DNA of 64,000 bases from Rhodobacter sp. (lineage in GTDB: Bacteria > Pseudomonadota > Alphaproteobacteria > Rhodobacterales > Rhodobacteraceae), in the NCBI GenBank assembly GCA_020250125.1, contig JADCEL010000004.1:24000-87999 (forward strand), in the 5' to 3' direction. This document shows positions 44,219 to 53,522 of this stretch, in pieces. The stretch's first letter is position 1. The number at the start of each line of letters is the position of its first letter. The notes below the pieces were generated by a model. It did not search any database and was not told where the DNA came from. It was given only the letters and a program-made list of their open reading frames with translations. A program made the position numbers and the translations under genes.

Positions 44219-45094
44219 TCAGCGCGTCGGCACCGGGACCGGGCCGCGATAATCGTAAAAGCCGCGTTCGGTCTTGCGGCCCAGCCAGCCCGCTTCGACA
44301 TATTTCGTCAGCAGGGGGCAGGGGCGGTATTTGGTGTCTGCCAGCCCGTCATGCAGGACGTTCATGATGGCAAGGCAGGTGTCCAGCCCGATGAAATCGG
44401 CCAGTTCCAGCGGCCCCATCGGGTGGTTCGCGCCCAGTTTCAGCGATTCGTCGATGGATTTGACCGAACCCACCCCTTCGTACAGGGTATAGACCGCCTC
44501 GTTGATCATCGGCATCAGGATGCGGTTGACGATGAAGGCAGGGAAGTCTTCGGCGCTGGCGGCGGTCTTGCCCAGCTTTTCCACCACACCCAGCAGGGTC
44601 TGATAGGTGGCCGCATCGGTGGCGATGCCCCGGATCAGTTCGACAAGCTGCATCACCGGCACCGGGTTCATGAAGTGAAAGCCCATGAATTTCTCCGGCC
44701 GGTCAGTCCGGCTGGCCAGCCGCGTGATCGAGATCGACGAGGTGTTCGACGTCAGGATGGTATGCGGTTTGAGGTGCGGCAGCAGGTCTTCGAAGATGGC
44801 CTGCTTGACCGTCTCGCGTTCGGTTGCCGCTTCGATGATCAGGTCGCAGGGGCCGGTGTCTGCCAGACGCAGGGTGGTGCGGATGCGCGCCATGGCGGCG
44901 GCCTTCGCCTCGGGCGCGACCTTGCCGCGCAAGACCTGGCGTTCGATGTTGCGGTCGATCTGCGACAGCGCCTTTGCCAGGCTGTCCTCGCTGATATCCG
45001 TCATCAGCACATCAAATCCCGCCAGCGCAAACACATGCGCGATGCCGCTGCCCATCTGCCCGGCCCCGACGATGCCAACGCTTTGGATGTCCAT
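44219..45094 (-). CDS. 3-hydroxybutyryl-CoA dehydrogenase
   Basis: A 291-residue NAD(P)-dependent enzyme interconverting acetoacetyl-CoA and 3-hydroxybutyryl-CoA. VGIVGAGQMGSGIAHVFA is the nucleotide site, ASNTSSISI-like sequence and FHFMNPVPVMQLVE include the catalytic region, and the C-terminal NHPMGPLELADFIGLD is the dimerisation/substrate domain. ATG 45094 follows AGAAGG. It fits polyhydroxybutyrate, butyrate or ethylmalonyl-CoA metabolism. Confidence 0.93.
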   Translation of the reverse strand: MDIQSVGIVGAGQMGSGIAHVFALAGFDVLMTDISEDSLAKALSQIDRNIERQVLRGKVAPEAKAAAMARIRTTLRLADTGPCDLIIEAATERETVKQAIFEDLLPHLKPHTILTSNTSSISITRLASRTDRPEKFMGFHFMNPVPVMQLVELIRGIATDAATYQTLLGVVEKLGKTAASAEDFPAFIVNRILMPMINEAVYTLYEGVGSVKSIDESLKLGANHPMGPLELADFIGLDTCLAIMNVLHDGLADTKYRPCPLLTKYVEAGWLGRKTERGFYDYRGPVPVPTR

Positions 45095-45706
45095 GCTGCG
45101 CCCTTCTGCTGTGCGGCGAAACCATATGCGCCGCGCCCGCCGGGACGCAAGGCAAGGCGGGAAGAATTCGCAAGGAATTCGCGGCCCGGGGGGACAGATG
45201 CGATACGGCTTCTGTGTGAATGGCTGCGCCTGACCGGCGCGCGTCCGCATCGGTGCCAGGGGAAGGCAAACGAAGATCGCCGGGGCGATGCTTGCGTCCG
45301 GGGCCGGCAATCCCTTCACGCGCAAGGGCATCCGGCGCACTCCTGCGGGGGGACCCTCGTCTTCGACGCCCCCGAACGGTGCAAGCCGCCCCTGTCGGGG
45401 CCACCGGTGCCGGCCATGGCCGCACCAGTACCCGCCGCCACCGGGTCAGCCGTGATCCTGCCTTGCTGACCGGTGACTGCCGCGCCCCCCGGTGCGCCGC
45501 GCTTCCCCGCCCTTGGGGCCGCTGCCATGGCAGGGGCCGGGGCGCAACTCTGCGGTCACACCGCCCCCGCGTGCCGCGTCTTCCTGCCCCCCCTTGCCCC
45601 GCTTGTGTGTGCCGCGCCCGCCGGGGCAGTGCGACCGGCCGCCCCCCGGCACCGGATGTGGTTGTCCGCCAGGACCCGATGCGCCGGCAGACCGGACCCC
45701 TTCCGT
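45095..45706. other. long intergenic region, no gene recognised
   Basis: About 610 very GC-rich bases between phnN and the hydroxybutyryl-CoA dehydrogenase start. Open frames exist on both strands, but none has a credible start, codon pattern or family. ACCGGTGACTGCC at 45469-45481 repeats a short block of the 88-bp repeat, possibly by chance. Likely a decayed region. Confidence 0.35.
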
Positions 45707-46261
45707 TCAGGGGCCGGGTCCGGGTGCCGCGCCGTCCAGCGCCGCCAGAAAAGCCGCAATCGCCTTGTCCAGCGGACCATCGTTGCGCACGTCCGTCACC
45801 TGAAGTCCGGGCGGCACCTCGAAGCTTTGGCGCAGGATGCGCGCTTCGATTTCGGCGCGCGTCTCGCGCCCGCGGGCCAGAAGACGCTCCATCAGAACTG
45901 CGGACGGGGCCGTGATGCGGATCACCTGAAGATCGGGAAACACACCGCGCGCCGGTTCCAGCGCGGCGCGCGACGCGTTGACCAGCAGATCGCGCCCCCC
46001 GTTGCGCAGCGCCAGCGTTGCCGCAGGCAGGCCATAGCTCAGCCCATGCGCACGCCAGTCCAGGGCAAAGGCACCTGCCGCCTTGCGCCGGTCGAATTCG
46101 GCCTGGGTGACCCCGTCGAAATCCTCGCCCCCCAGCGCCGAGGGCCGGGTGATCACGCGCCGCACGATCACCAGATCGGGCCGCTGCCTGCGCGCCGCGT
46201 CAATCAGCGTGTCCTTGCCGGCACCTGACGGCCCGACCACGCAGATCAGCCGCCCCGTCAT
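45707..46261 (-). CDS. phnN: ribose 1,5-bisphosphate phosphokinase
   Basis: A 184-residue guanylate-kinase-like enzyme forming PRPP from ribose 1,5-bisphosphate, the end of the C-P lyase route. P-loop VGPSGAGKDTL and RRVITRPSALGGEDFDGV are typical. ATG 46261 overlaps the phnL stop. Last gene of phnGHIJKLN. Confidence 0.93.
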   Translation of the reverse strand: MTGRLICVVGPSGAGKDTLIDAARRQRPDLVIVRRVITRPSALGGEDFDGVTQAEFDRRKAAGAFALDWRAHGLSYGLPAATLALRNGGRDLLVNASRAALEPARGVFPDLQVIRITAPSAVLMERLLARGRETRAEIEARILRQSFEVPPGLQVTDVRNDGPLDKAIAAFLAALDGAAPGPGP

Positions 46262-46941
46262 GCCGCCGCTCCGGGTGTGAAGGCGCTGACATCGACCGAC
46301 CGGTCGCACAGTCTTTCCCGCGCCGCCGCGTCGTGGAAGATACCGACAATCGCCGCCCCCGCCGCCTTCGCCTCCTCGACCAGTGCCAGCACCACCTCGC
46401 GGTTCACCGGATCCAGGCTGGCCGTCGGTTCATCCAGCAACAGCGCCGGACGGGGGTGGGCAAAGCCCCGCGCGATATTCACCCGCTGCTGCTCGCCGCC
46501 CGAAAACGTGGTGGGCGACAGGTGCCACAGCCGCTGCGGGATGTTCAGCCGGTCCAGCAGATGCGCGGCCCGCGCCCGCGCGGCCCCGGTCGGAACGCCC
46601 AGGTTCAGCAGGGGTTCGGCCACCACATCCACCGTCGGCACGCGCGGCACCACCCGCAGGAACTGGCTGACATAGCCCAGCGTCTCGCGCCGCAGCCGCA
46701 GGATTTCGCGCGGCGCGGCGGTGACCACATCCAGCGAGCCTACCCGGATCGACCCCGATCCGGCCAGGTAATTGCCCCAGATCATCCGCATCAGGGTCGA
46801 TTTTCCCGCCCCCGACGCCCCCACAAGGGCCACGCATTCGCCCGGATGCACCGTCAGGCTGGCCCCCGCCATCACCGGGATCACCGCCCCGCCCTGATTG
46901 TGCAGGGTAAAGCTTTTTGACAGACCTTCGATCCGGATCAT
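46258..46941 (-). CDS. phnL: C-P lyase ABC-type protein PhnL
   Basis: A 227-residue ATP-binding cassette protein of the C-P lyase complex, not a transporter. Walker A GASGAGKST, signature FSGGEQQRVNIARGF, Walker B ALLLDEPTA. ATG 46941 has AGGTG upstream within phnK's end. Works with PhnGHIJK in making ribose 1-phosphonate triphosphate. Confidence 0.94.
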   Translation of the reverse strand: MIRIEGLSKSFTLHNQGGAVIPVMAGASLTVHPGECVALVGASGAGKSTLMRMIWGNYLAGSGSIRVGSLDVVTAAPREILRLRRETLGYVSQFLRVVPRVPTVDVVAEPLLNLGVPTGAARARAAHLLDRLNIPQRLWHLSPTTFSGGEQQRVNIARGFAHPRPALLLDEPTASLDPVNREVVLALVEEAKAAGAAIVGIFHDAAARERLCDRSVDVSAFTPGAAA

Positions 46942-46943
46942 GG

Positions 46944-47744
46944 TCACACCTGCAGGACGGAAGAGACAAGAAGCTGTGTATAGGCATGCTGCGGATCGTC
47001 CAGCACCTGATCTGTCAGGCCCTGTTCCACCACGCGGCCCGATTTCATCACCATCAGCCGGTCCGCCAGCAGCCGCACCACGGCCAGATCATGCGTGACG
47101 ATGATCGCCGACAGGCCCATGTCGCGCACCAGACCGCGCAGCAGGTCCAGAAGCCGCGCCTGCACGCTGACATCCAGCCCCCCCGTGGGTTCGTCCATGA
47201 ACACCAGGCGCGGCCCGGTCACCAGGTTGCGCGCGATCTGCAGGCGCTGCTGCATGCCCCCCGAAAAGGCCGAAGGCCGGTCGTCGATGCGCGAGGCATC
47301 AATCTCGACGCGGCCCAGCCAATCGGTCGCCGCTTCGCGGATCGCGCCATAGTGCCGCGCGCCCACGGCCATCAGCCGTTCGCCGACATTGCCCCCGGCG
47401 GTCACCCCCATGCGCAGGCCGTCGCGCGGGTTCTGATGGACATAGGCCCAGTCGGTGCGCGACAGGCGGCGGCGCTCCGGCTCGTCCATCCGCAGGGTGT
47501 CTTTCGGGCCGCTGGCGGTGTCAAAGATCACCTGCCCCTCATCCGGGGCCAGATGCCCTGCCAGACAGGACAGCAGGGTGGATTTGCCCGAACCGCTTTC
47601 GCCCACAATGCCCAGCACCTCGCCCGGCCACAGGTCAAAACTGACATCCGCGCAGCCAATCCGCGCGCCGTAGCGCCTGGTCAGACCGCGCACCTGCAAC
47701 AGCGGCGCCCGCGCGGCCATGATCGTTTCGTGCCTTTGCGTCAT
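46944..47744 (-). CDS. phnK: C-P lyase ABC-type protein PhnK
   Basis: A 266-residue ATP-binding cassette protein that docks on the PhnGHIJ core. Walker A GESGSGKST, signature FSGGMQQRLQIARNL, Walker B LVFMDEPTGGLD. ATG 47744 overlaps the phnJ stop (ATGA). An upstream in-frame extension is not credible. Confidence 0.94.
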   Translation of the reverse strand: MTQRHETIMAARAPLLQVRGLTRRYGARIGCADVSFDLWPGEVLGIVGESGSGKSTLLSCLAGHLAPDEGQVIFDTASGPKDTLRMDEPERRRLSRTDWAYVHQNPRDGLRMGVTAGGNVGERLMAVGARHYGAIREAATDWLGRVEIDASRIDDRPSAFSGGMQQRLQIARNLVTGPRLVFMDEPTGGLDVSVQARLLDLLRGLVRDMGLSAIIVTHDLAVVRLLADRLMVMKSGRVVEQGLTDQVLDDPQHAYTQLLVSSVLQV

Positions 47745-48616
47745 GCCGCCGCCCCCGCCGGGGCGCCCAGACGCCCGATATGGCCTGCGGCACGCCGGCC
47801 CTGGCAAAAGTCGGTGTCGGAACAGACGAACATCCGGCCGCCGGCATCGTCGATGATGACCTCGTCCAGATAGCTGTCCCCGGCCCCGCACAGATCGCAG
47901 TCATGATCGGCCTTGCCGGGGTCGAAAGGATGATCGTCGAAATCAAGGCTGACCACGCTTGTATAGGGCGGCAGCGCATAGATGCGCTGTTCCCGCCCGG
48001 CACCGAACAGTTGCAGCGCGGGGCAGCCCGACAGTTTCGGGTTGTCGAACTTCGGGATCGGCGAGGGGTCCATCACATAGCGGCCTTCGACCTTGACGGG
48101 GTAGTCATAGCTTGTCGCAATCGCGCCATGCCGCGCGATATCCTCATAGAGCTTGACATGCATCAGCCCGTATTCCTCCAGGCTGTGCATCTTGCGCGTT
48201 TCCGGTTCCCGCGGTTCCAGAAAGCGCAAGGGCTCGGGGATCGGCACCTGATAGACCAGAATCTGATCCTCGGTGAGCGGATGTTCCGGAATGCGGTGGC
48301 GGGTCTGGATCAGGGTTGCGTCTGCCGTGGCCCCGGTCACGGCAACACCGGCCGTGCGGCGGAAGAAGCTGCGGATCGACACGGCATTGGTGGTGTCATC
48401 GGCACCCTGATCGATCACCTTCAGCCGGTCTTCGGGCGTCAGGCAGGCTGCCGTCACCTGCACCCCGCCCGTACCCCACCCGTAAGGCATCGGCATTTCC
48501 CGGCTGGCGAACGGCACCTGACAGCCGGGCACTGCCACCCCTTTCAGGATCGCGCGGCGGATCATCCGCTTGGTCTGCTCGTCCAGATAGGCAAAGTTGT
48601 AGGCCTGTTCGGTCAT
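47741..48616 (-). CDS. phnJ: C-P lyase catalytic subunit PhnJ (radical SAM)
   Basis: A 291-residue enzyme that breaks the carbon-phosphorus bond of ribose-1-phosphonate 5-phosphate using S-adenosylmethionine. The four cysteines are in place: CDLC (C240, C243), C265 and C271, matching the 4Fe-4S ligands C241/C244/C266 and thiyl-radical C272 of E. coli with an offset of one. Conserved PYGWGTGGVQVT is present. ATG 48616 overlaps phnI. Confidence 0.97.
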   Translation of the reverse strand: MTEQAYNFAYLDEQTKRMIRRAILKGVAVPGCQVPFASREMPMPYGWGTGGVQVTAACLTPEDRLKVIDQGADDTTNAVSIRSFFRRTAGVAVTGATADATLIQTRHRIPEHPLTEDQILVYQVPIPEPLRFLEPREPETRKMHSLEEYGLMHVKLYEDIARHGAIATSYDYPVKVEGRYVMDPSPIPKFDNPKLSGCPALQLFGAGREQRIYALPPYTSVVSLDFDDHPFDPGKADHDCDLCGAGDSYLDEVIIDDAGGRMFVCSDTDFCQGRRAAGHIGRLGAPAGAAA

Positions 48617-49701
48617 TCTGCCGCCTCCTGTCGCCGCGCCGCACCCTCGGCCCGCAGCTTGCGGACAAGTTCCGTTTCTGCCTGGAAATCGACGTAATGC
48701 GGCAGCTTGATATGCTCCAGAAAGCCGGTCGCCTGCACGTTGTCGGCATGCATCAGCACGAATTCCTCGTCCTGCGCGGGCGCGCCTGTGTCATCCTCGC
48801 CCAGCTCCTTCCAGCGCAGCGCCCGGTCCACCAGGCTCATCGCGATCGCCTTGCGCTCGGTCTGGCCAAAGACCAGGCCATAGCCCCGGGTGAACTGCGG
48901 CGGCTCGGTCTTTGACCCGGTGAACTGGTTGACCGTTTCGCATTCGGTCAGCTCTACCTCGCCGATCTCGACCGCAAAGCCCAGTTCGGGAATGTCCATC
49001 TCCACCGCCACCGTGCCGATGCGCAATTCGCCCACAAAGGCATGGGTGCGCCCGTAGCCGCGCTGCGTCGAATAGGCCAGCGACAGGATGAAGCCTTCGT
49101 CGCCCCGCGTGATCGCCTGCAGGCGCAGCGCGCGCGCGGCGGGCAGTTCCATCGGTTCGCGTGTCAGATCGGGCGGCAGGTCATCGCCGGGACGGTCGGT
49201 TTCGATCAGCCCTTCGCGGTTCAGAAAGGACGTGATGTGCGGCACCGGCCCCGCCACGGGGTCTGCCGTGGCGGGCTTGGGCAGACCCTGCCCTTCGGCG
49301 GCCAGCCGGAAATCCAGCAGGCGGTGCGTGTAATCAAAGGTCGGCCCCAGAACCTGCCCGCCCGGCGCATCCTTGAAGGTGGCGCTGATCCGGCGGCTGC
49401 AAGCCATGGCACCGGTGTCCACCGGGCGCGACGACCCGAAGCGGGGCAGCGTGGTGCGATAGGCGCGGATCAGGAACACCGCCTCGATCAGATCACCGCG
49501 CGCCTGCTTGATGGCCAGCGCGGCCAGATCGGGGTCGAACAGCGATCCTTCGGCCATGACCCGGTTCACGGCCAGCCGCAACTGTTCGCGGATCTGCACC
49601 ACCGACAGTTCCGGCACGCCGGTGTCGCCGCGCCGGTCTTCGGCCAGCAGCGCATGGGCGTTTTCGATGGCACGCTCGCCCCCCTTGACGGCCACATACA
49701 T
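48613..49701 (-). CDS. phnI: C-P lyase subunit PhnI
   Basis: A 362-residue nucleosidase subunit that, with G, H and L, attaches phosphonate to the ribose of ATP. The N-terminus MYVAVKGGERAIENAHALL and FVLMHADNVQATGFLEHIKL near the C-terminus are highly conserved. ATG 49701 overlaps the phnH stop by one base (TGATG). Confidence 0.96.
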   Translation of the reverse strand: MYVAVKGGERAIENAHALLAEDRRGDTGVPELSVVQIREQLRLAVNRVMAEGSLFDPDLAALAIKQARGDLIEAVFLIRAYRTTLPRFGSSRPVDTGAMACSRRISATFKDAPGGQVLGPTFDYTHRLLDFRLAAEGQGLPKPATADPVAGPVPHITSFLNREGLIETDRPGDDLPPDLTREPMELPAARALRLQAITRGDEGFILSLAYSTQRGYGRTHAFVGELRIGTVAVEMDIPELGFAVEIGEVELTECETVNQFTGSKTEPPQFTRGYGLVFGQTERKAIAMSLVDRALRWKELGEDDTGAPAQDEEFVLMHADNVQATGFLEHIKLPHYVDFQAETELVRKLRAEGAARRQEAAE

Positions 49702-50282
49702 CAGAAATCCTCCACACGGGTGGACCGGGGCAGACCGGCCACGCGGTTGCCACAGGTCAGGAAGGTGTCAAACCCCAGCGGGAACAGCGCATGGTTGGCC
49801 CGGAACGCCTCCGGGTCGGGCAGCGTCAGCCGGGCGCGGTCGCGGATGCCCGGCCCTGCCAGGACCGGTCCTTCCGCCTCCAGCACAGGCATTTCGACGA
49901 TCAGCGTCGCCGCCCGGTCGGGATATTCCGGCGTGCCGATGGCGAACCGGTGCGCCGGTGCCAGGTCTGTCCAGCGGCCCACCGCAAAGACCGCCGCTTC
50001 GGCGGGCACCAGCGGGGCACCGGTGTGAAAGGTGATCCAGCCGCGCAGGGCATCACAATCGATATCACCCGCCAGATGCACCGGTGTCGTGCCATCGGCC
50101 AGCGTCAGCAGCAGCGTGCCTGCGGCGGCCGACAGCGGTGCGGGTGGCCTGGCCCCGGCGATGACATGGATACGGCCGGGGCGCGCCATCGCGTCCAGCG
50201 CCGCCCGGAAGGCCCGCGCGGACTGGATCGGGGCGTCATCGAACCCGCCGCCAAGCGTTTCTGCCGTCAGGGGGTTGGCCAT
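49701..50282 (-). CDS. phnH: C-P lyase subunit PhnH
   Basis: A 193-residue core subunit with the usual GGFDDAPIQSARAFRAALDA start and RPGRIHVI segment. It forms the PhnGHIJ core. One-base overlaps with phnG and phnI show tight translational coupling. Confidence 0.95.
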   Translation of the reverse strand: MANPLTAETLGGGFDDAPIQSARAFRAALDAMARPGRIHVIAGARPPAPLSAAAGTLLLTLADGTTPVHLAGDIDCDALRGWITFHTGAPLVPAEAAVFAVGRWTDLAPAHRFAIGTPEYPDRAATLIVEMPVLEAEGPVLAGPGIRDRARLTLPDPEAFRANHALFPLGFDTFLTCGNRVAGLPRSTRVEDF

Positions 50283-50743
50283 CAGCGGTCTTCTCCGCGC
50301 ACAAGGGTAAAGAATTCCACTTTCGTGGCGGCTGCCTTTCCGGCGCGCGCAAGGCGGCGGCCGGCCTCGTCACGCAGCAGCGGTTCCAGCACATCGCGGC
50401 GCAGCTGTGCCGCGCGGCCGGTCTGCATCAGCGCATCGACCAGCGCCGCGCGGCGGGCATGGTCCTTGCTGCGCCCCTGCACATGGGCATGCCCCACCGC
50501 ACCGCTTTCCAGCCGCAGCGAACAGCGCGTGACCGTCATTTCCCCAAGGTTGAACGGGCTGCCTGCGGCACCGATCCGGCCCTGCACCATCACCGTCCCG
50601 ATTTCAGGCTGGCGCAGGATGACCGGGCCCGGATCGGGTTCGTCCGGCACAAGCTCTGCCAGCCTTTCAGGCCGCGCCCGTGCAAGCAGGCCCATCCAGG
50701 TGCGGCGGTCTTGCAGGTCTGGCGGCGGAACGGAAACAGTCAT
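50282..50743 (-). CDS. phnG: C-P lyase subunit PhnG
   Basis: A 153-residue core subunit: RRTWMGLLARARPERLAEL, VMVQGRIGAAGSPFNLGEMT, then GHAHVQGRSKDHARRAALVD. First gene of the minus-strand phn operon; its start lies 106 bases from divergent phnF. Confidence 0.95.
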   Translation of the reverse strand: MTVSVPPPDLQDRRTWMGLLARARPERLAELVPDEPDPGPVILRQPEIGTVMVQGRIGAAGSPFNLGEMTVTRCSLRLESGAVGHAHVQGRSKDHARRAALVDALMQTGRAAQLRRDVLEPLLRDEAGRRLARAGKAAATKVEFFTLVRGEDR

Positions 50744-50776
50744 GGTGGCCTCGCTCTGGGTCTGCCGTACAATTCC

Positions 50777-50792
50777 CTATACAACTATACAA
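50777..50792. promoter_or_regulatory. probable PhnF operator / divergent phn promoter
   Basis: Two adjacent CTATACAA units (50777-50784, 50785-50792), with a related GTACAA at 50767-50772, in the AT-richer region between phnG and phnF. Such A/T-rich TATAC repeats suit a GntR/HutC-type repressor. Assignment by position. Confidence 0.4.
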
Positions 50793-50848
50793 GTTCTATC
50801 GTAAACACGCACCAGCGTCCCGTGAATTTTTGATGACGGAAAGCCGCC

Positions 50849-51562
50849 ATGACCCGCAGCCCGATCTGGAAGGCGATTGCCGATGCCTTGGCGTCCGACA
50901 TTGCGGGCGGCCAGTATCCTGCAGGATCGAAACTGCCGACCGAGGCGGATCTGTCTGCCCGCTTCGGGGTCAACCGCCACACTGTGCGACACGCCCTGTC
51001 GGCGCTTGCCGCGCAGGGGCTTGTGGTGCCCCGGCGCGGGGCCGGGGTTTTTGTCACCGCGCCGGCCACCGACTACCGGATCGGCAGGCGGGTGCGCTTC
51101 AACCAGAACATCGCGGCAACGGGACAGGTCCCGTCGCGGCAGATATCGCGCCTTGAAACCTGCCCCGCGACACCGCCCGAAGCCGGGGCGCTTCATCTGG
51201 CCGCAGGCACATCGGTGCATGTGGTCGAGGGTCTGTCCCTGGCCGACGGGCAGCCCCTGGCGCTGTTCCGGTCGGTCCTGCCCGCGGCCCGGTTCCCGTC
51301 GCTGCTGGATGATCTGGCGCAGACCCCGTCGATCACCGCCGCGATGGCCAGCGGCGGCCTGGCCGACTATACCCGCGCCCTGACCCGGCTGACCGCCCGG
51401 CGCGCCGATGCGGTTCAGGCGCTGCACCTGCGGCTGGCCGAAGGTGCCCCCCTGTTGCAGAGCGTTGCCGTGAACGTGGACGGCGCAGGGGTGCCCGTCG
51501 AATACGGAACCACCTGGTTCGCAGGCGACCGGGTAACCCTGACGATCCATTCCGATGACTGA
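50849..51562 (+). CDS. phnF: GntR/HutC-family phosphonate regulator PhnF
   Basis: A 237-residue regulator: winged helix at about 5-72 (QYPAGSKLPTEADLSARFGV, NRHTVRHALSALAAQGLV) and a C-terminal UTRA ligand domain (VHVVEGLSLADGQPLALFRS, VPVEYGTTWFAGDRV). It probably represses the divergent phnGHIJKLN operon and perhaps its own unit with phnM. ATG 50849. Confidence 0.93.
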   Translation: MTRSPIWKAIADALASDIAGGQYPAGSKLPTEADLSARFGVNRHTVRHALSALAAQGLVVPRRGAGVFVTAPATDYRIGRRVRFNQNIAATGQVPSRQISRLETCPATPPEAGALHLAAGTSVHVVEGLSLADGQPLALFRSVLPAARFPSLLDDLAQTPSITAAMASGGLADYTRALTRLTARRADAVQALHLRLAEGAPLLQSVAVNVDGAGVPVEYGTTWFAGDRVTLTIHSDD

Positions 51563-51634
51563 CCCCGACAACGTCATACTGCCGTTGCAAGGGCAGGTTA
51601 TCCACAGGCAACCCCCGTCATTGATGGAGTCCCG

Positions 51635-52816
51635 ATGTCCCTTGTCCTGCCTCCGCTGCGCCTGACAGGCGCCACGATCCTGAGGGACGGCGAATTGCAG
51701 CGCCGGTCCCTGTCACTGGCGGACGGGCGGTTTACCAGGGGACCGCTGCCGGAAGTGAACCTGAGCGGCTTTTACATCCTGCCCGGCATCATCGACCTGC
51801 ACGGCGACGGGTTCGAACGGCAGATCTATCCCCGGCACAGCGCCCCTTTTCCCTTGTCGGCCGCCCTGGCGGCAACCGACCGCGAAGCGGCCGCCCATGG
51901 CGTGACCACCGCCTTCCTTGCCCAGGGCTGGAGCTGGGAAGGCGGAACGCGCGGGCCGGACCAGGCCGAGGCGGTGATGCAGGCGGTCGAGGCCTACAGG
52001 CCCGCTGCCCTGACCGACCTGCTCATCCAGCTGCGCGCCGAAACCCGGTTTGTCGAAGGTGTTGCGCGCCTGCTGGCGGCGGTGGAACGGTTCGGCGTGG
52101 GGTATGTGGTCTTCAACGATCATCTTGAAGAGGGCCTGCAGATGGCCCGTCAATCGCCGGCCGATTTTGCCGTCTGGGCGCGCAAGGCCGGAACCCGGCC
52201 CGAAACGCTGCGCGCCCGGATGGATGCCGCGCTCAAATGCGCCGCCGAGGTGCCGCGCAGCCTGTGCGCCATGGCCGAAGCGTTTGACCGGCTTGGCGTA
52301 AGCTACGGCAGCCATGACGACCCCGACGCCGAGACGCGCGAATACTACACGATGATCGGTGCCCGGATTGCCGAATTTCCCCTGACAAAGCGGGCCGCAT
52401 CGGCGGCACATGCGATGATGTGCCCGGTCATCATGGGGGCACCGAACGTGGTGCGCGGCGGATCGCAGGCGGGCAACGTGGCGGCGCGGGAATTGATCGC
52501 GGCGGGGCAGTGCGACGCGCTGGTGTCCGATTACCATATCCCCGCGCTGGCGCTGGCGGCCTGGACCCTGGTGGACAGCGCTGTGTTGGACCTGCCCCGC
52601 GCCTGGGCGCTGATTTCGGAAAAACCGGCGGAAATCCTGCGCCTGCCGGACCGTGGCAGGCTGATCCCCGGCCTGCGCGCCGATCTGGTGGTTGTCAACG
52701 CCGCAACGCGCGCGATCGAGGCGACGATCACCCGCGGTCGGCTGACCTATCTGGCGGGCGAGGCAGGCTGCCGCTTTGTCAGCCAGCCGCAGGCGCTGCG
52801 GATGGCGGCTGAATAG
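51635..52816 (+). CDS. phnM: alpha-D-ribose 1-methylphosphonate 5-triphosphate diphosphatase
   Basis: A 393-residue amidohydrolase-superfamily enzyme removing pyrophosphate to give ribose 1-methylphosphonate 5-phosphate, the PhnJ substrate. LPGIIDLHGDGFE carries the first metal site (the usual HxH is HGD, as in PhnM), with SHDD and VSDYHIPAL further on. ATG 51635 follows GGAG, 72 bases after phnF. Confidence 0.94.
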   Translation: MSLVLPPLRLTGATILRDGELQRRSLSLADGRFTRGPLPEVNLSGFYILPGIIDLHGDGFERQIYPRHSAPFPLSAALAATDREAAAHGVTTAFLAQGWSWEGGTRGPDQAEAVMQAVEAYRPAALTDLLIQLRAETRFVEGVARLLAAVERFGVGYVVFNDHLEEGLQMARQSPADFAVWARKAGTRPETLRARMDAALKCAAEVPRSLCAMAEAFDRLGVSYGSHDDPDAETREYYTMIGARIAEFPLTKRAASAAHAMMCPVIMGAPNVVRGGSQAGNVAARELIAAGQCDALVSDYHIPALALAAWTLVDSAVLDLPRAWALISEKPAEILRLPDRGRLIPGLRADLVVVNAATRAIEATITRGRLTYLAGEAGCRFVSQPQALRMAAE

Positions 52817-52823
52817 GCGGGCG

Positions 52824-53441
52824 TCAGCCGCCGCAGGTGTCCAGAAAGTCTTCCGCCGTCAGGTTCCGGAAATCTTCCAGCCTGTCCCGCAGCCGCTCAT
52901 GGGGCCAGTCCCACCACGCAAGCGCCAGCATCCGTTCGGCAACGGCTTGTGAAAAACGGCGGCGCAGCGGGGTGGCAGGCACCCCGGCCACGATCATGTA
53001 GGGGGCAACGTCGCGGGTCACGACCGCGCCGGCGGCAATCACCGCCCCGGCCCCCACGGTCACCTCGGGGCGGATGATCGCGCCGTGGCCCACCCAGGTA
53101 TCCGGCCCCAGCACGGTGCGGCGCGCGGCGCGGCGGGCGAAAAAGGCGGCATCATCAGGGGTGTCGCCGAAGTAGTAAGAGGACCGGTACAGGAAGTGAT
53201 GCAGGCTGGCATGGTCCATCGGGTGGTCGGTGGGGCCGATGCGGGTAAAGGCGGCGATATTGGCGAACTTGCCGACCGTGGTGTTCGCCACATCGGCGAA
53301 GCGGTCGCAATAGGCATAGGCAAGGAATTCGGAATTCTGGATGCGCGCACCTTCGCCCACCTCGGTCCAGGGGCCGAAGGTGGAGTTGGTGGCAGTGGCC
53401 CCGGCGTGAAACAGCGGCTGGGTGGCGGAAAGTTTCGGCAT
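52824..53441 (-). CDS. hexapeptide-repeat transferase of phosphonate metabolism
   Basis: A 205-residue left-handed beta-helix acetyltransferase-type protein (hexapeptide repeats from about 20 to 150, e.g. VGAGAVIAAGAVVTRDVAPY), of the kind found in C-P lyase clusters as a phosphonate-associated transferase. The acceptor is unknown; N-acetylation of aminoalkylphosphonates is plausible. ATG 53441. It lies between phnM (convergent) and phnE. Confidence 0.88.
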   Translation of the reverse strand: MPKLSATQPLFHAGATATNSTFGPWTEVGEGARIQNSEFLAYAYCDRFADVANTTVGKFANIAAFTRIGPTDHPMDHASLHHFLYRSSYYFGDTPDDAAFFARRAARRTVLGPDTWVGHGAIIRPEVTVGAGAVIAAGAVVTRDVAPYMIVAGVPATPLRRRFSQAVAERMLALAWWDWPHERLRDRLEDFRNLTAEDFLDTCGG

Positions 53442-53522
53442 GGCGGGGCGGAATGTCCTTGGGGGCGCGCCGGGGGGAAGGCGCAGCGGGTTGCGAAGAT
53501 CAAAGGGGCGAAGGGCCGCGCA

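Noticed and set aside
45220..45915. Arginine/proline-rich frames in the gap before phnN
   Set aside because: Composition reflects very high GC; no start signal or recognisable domain on either strand.
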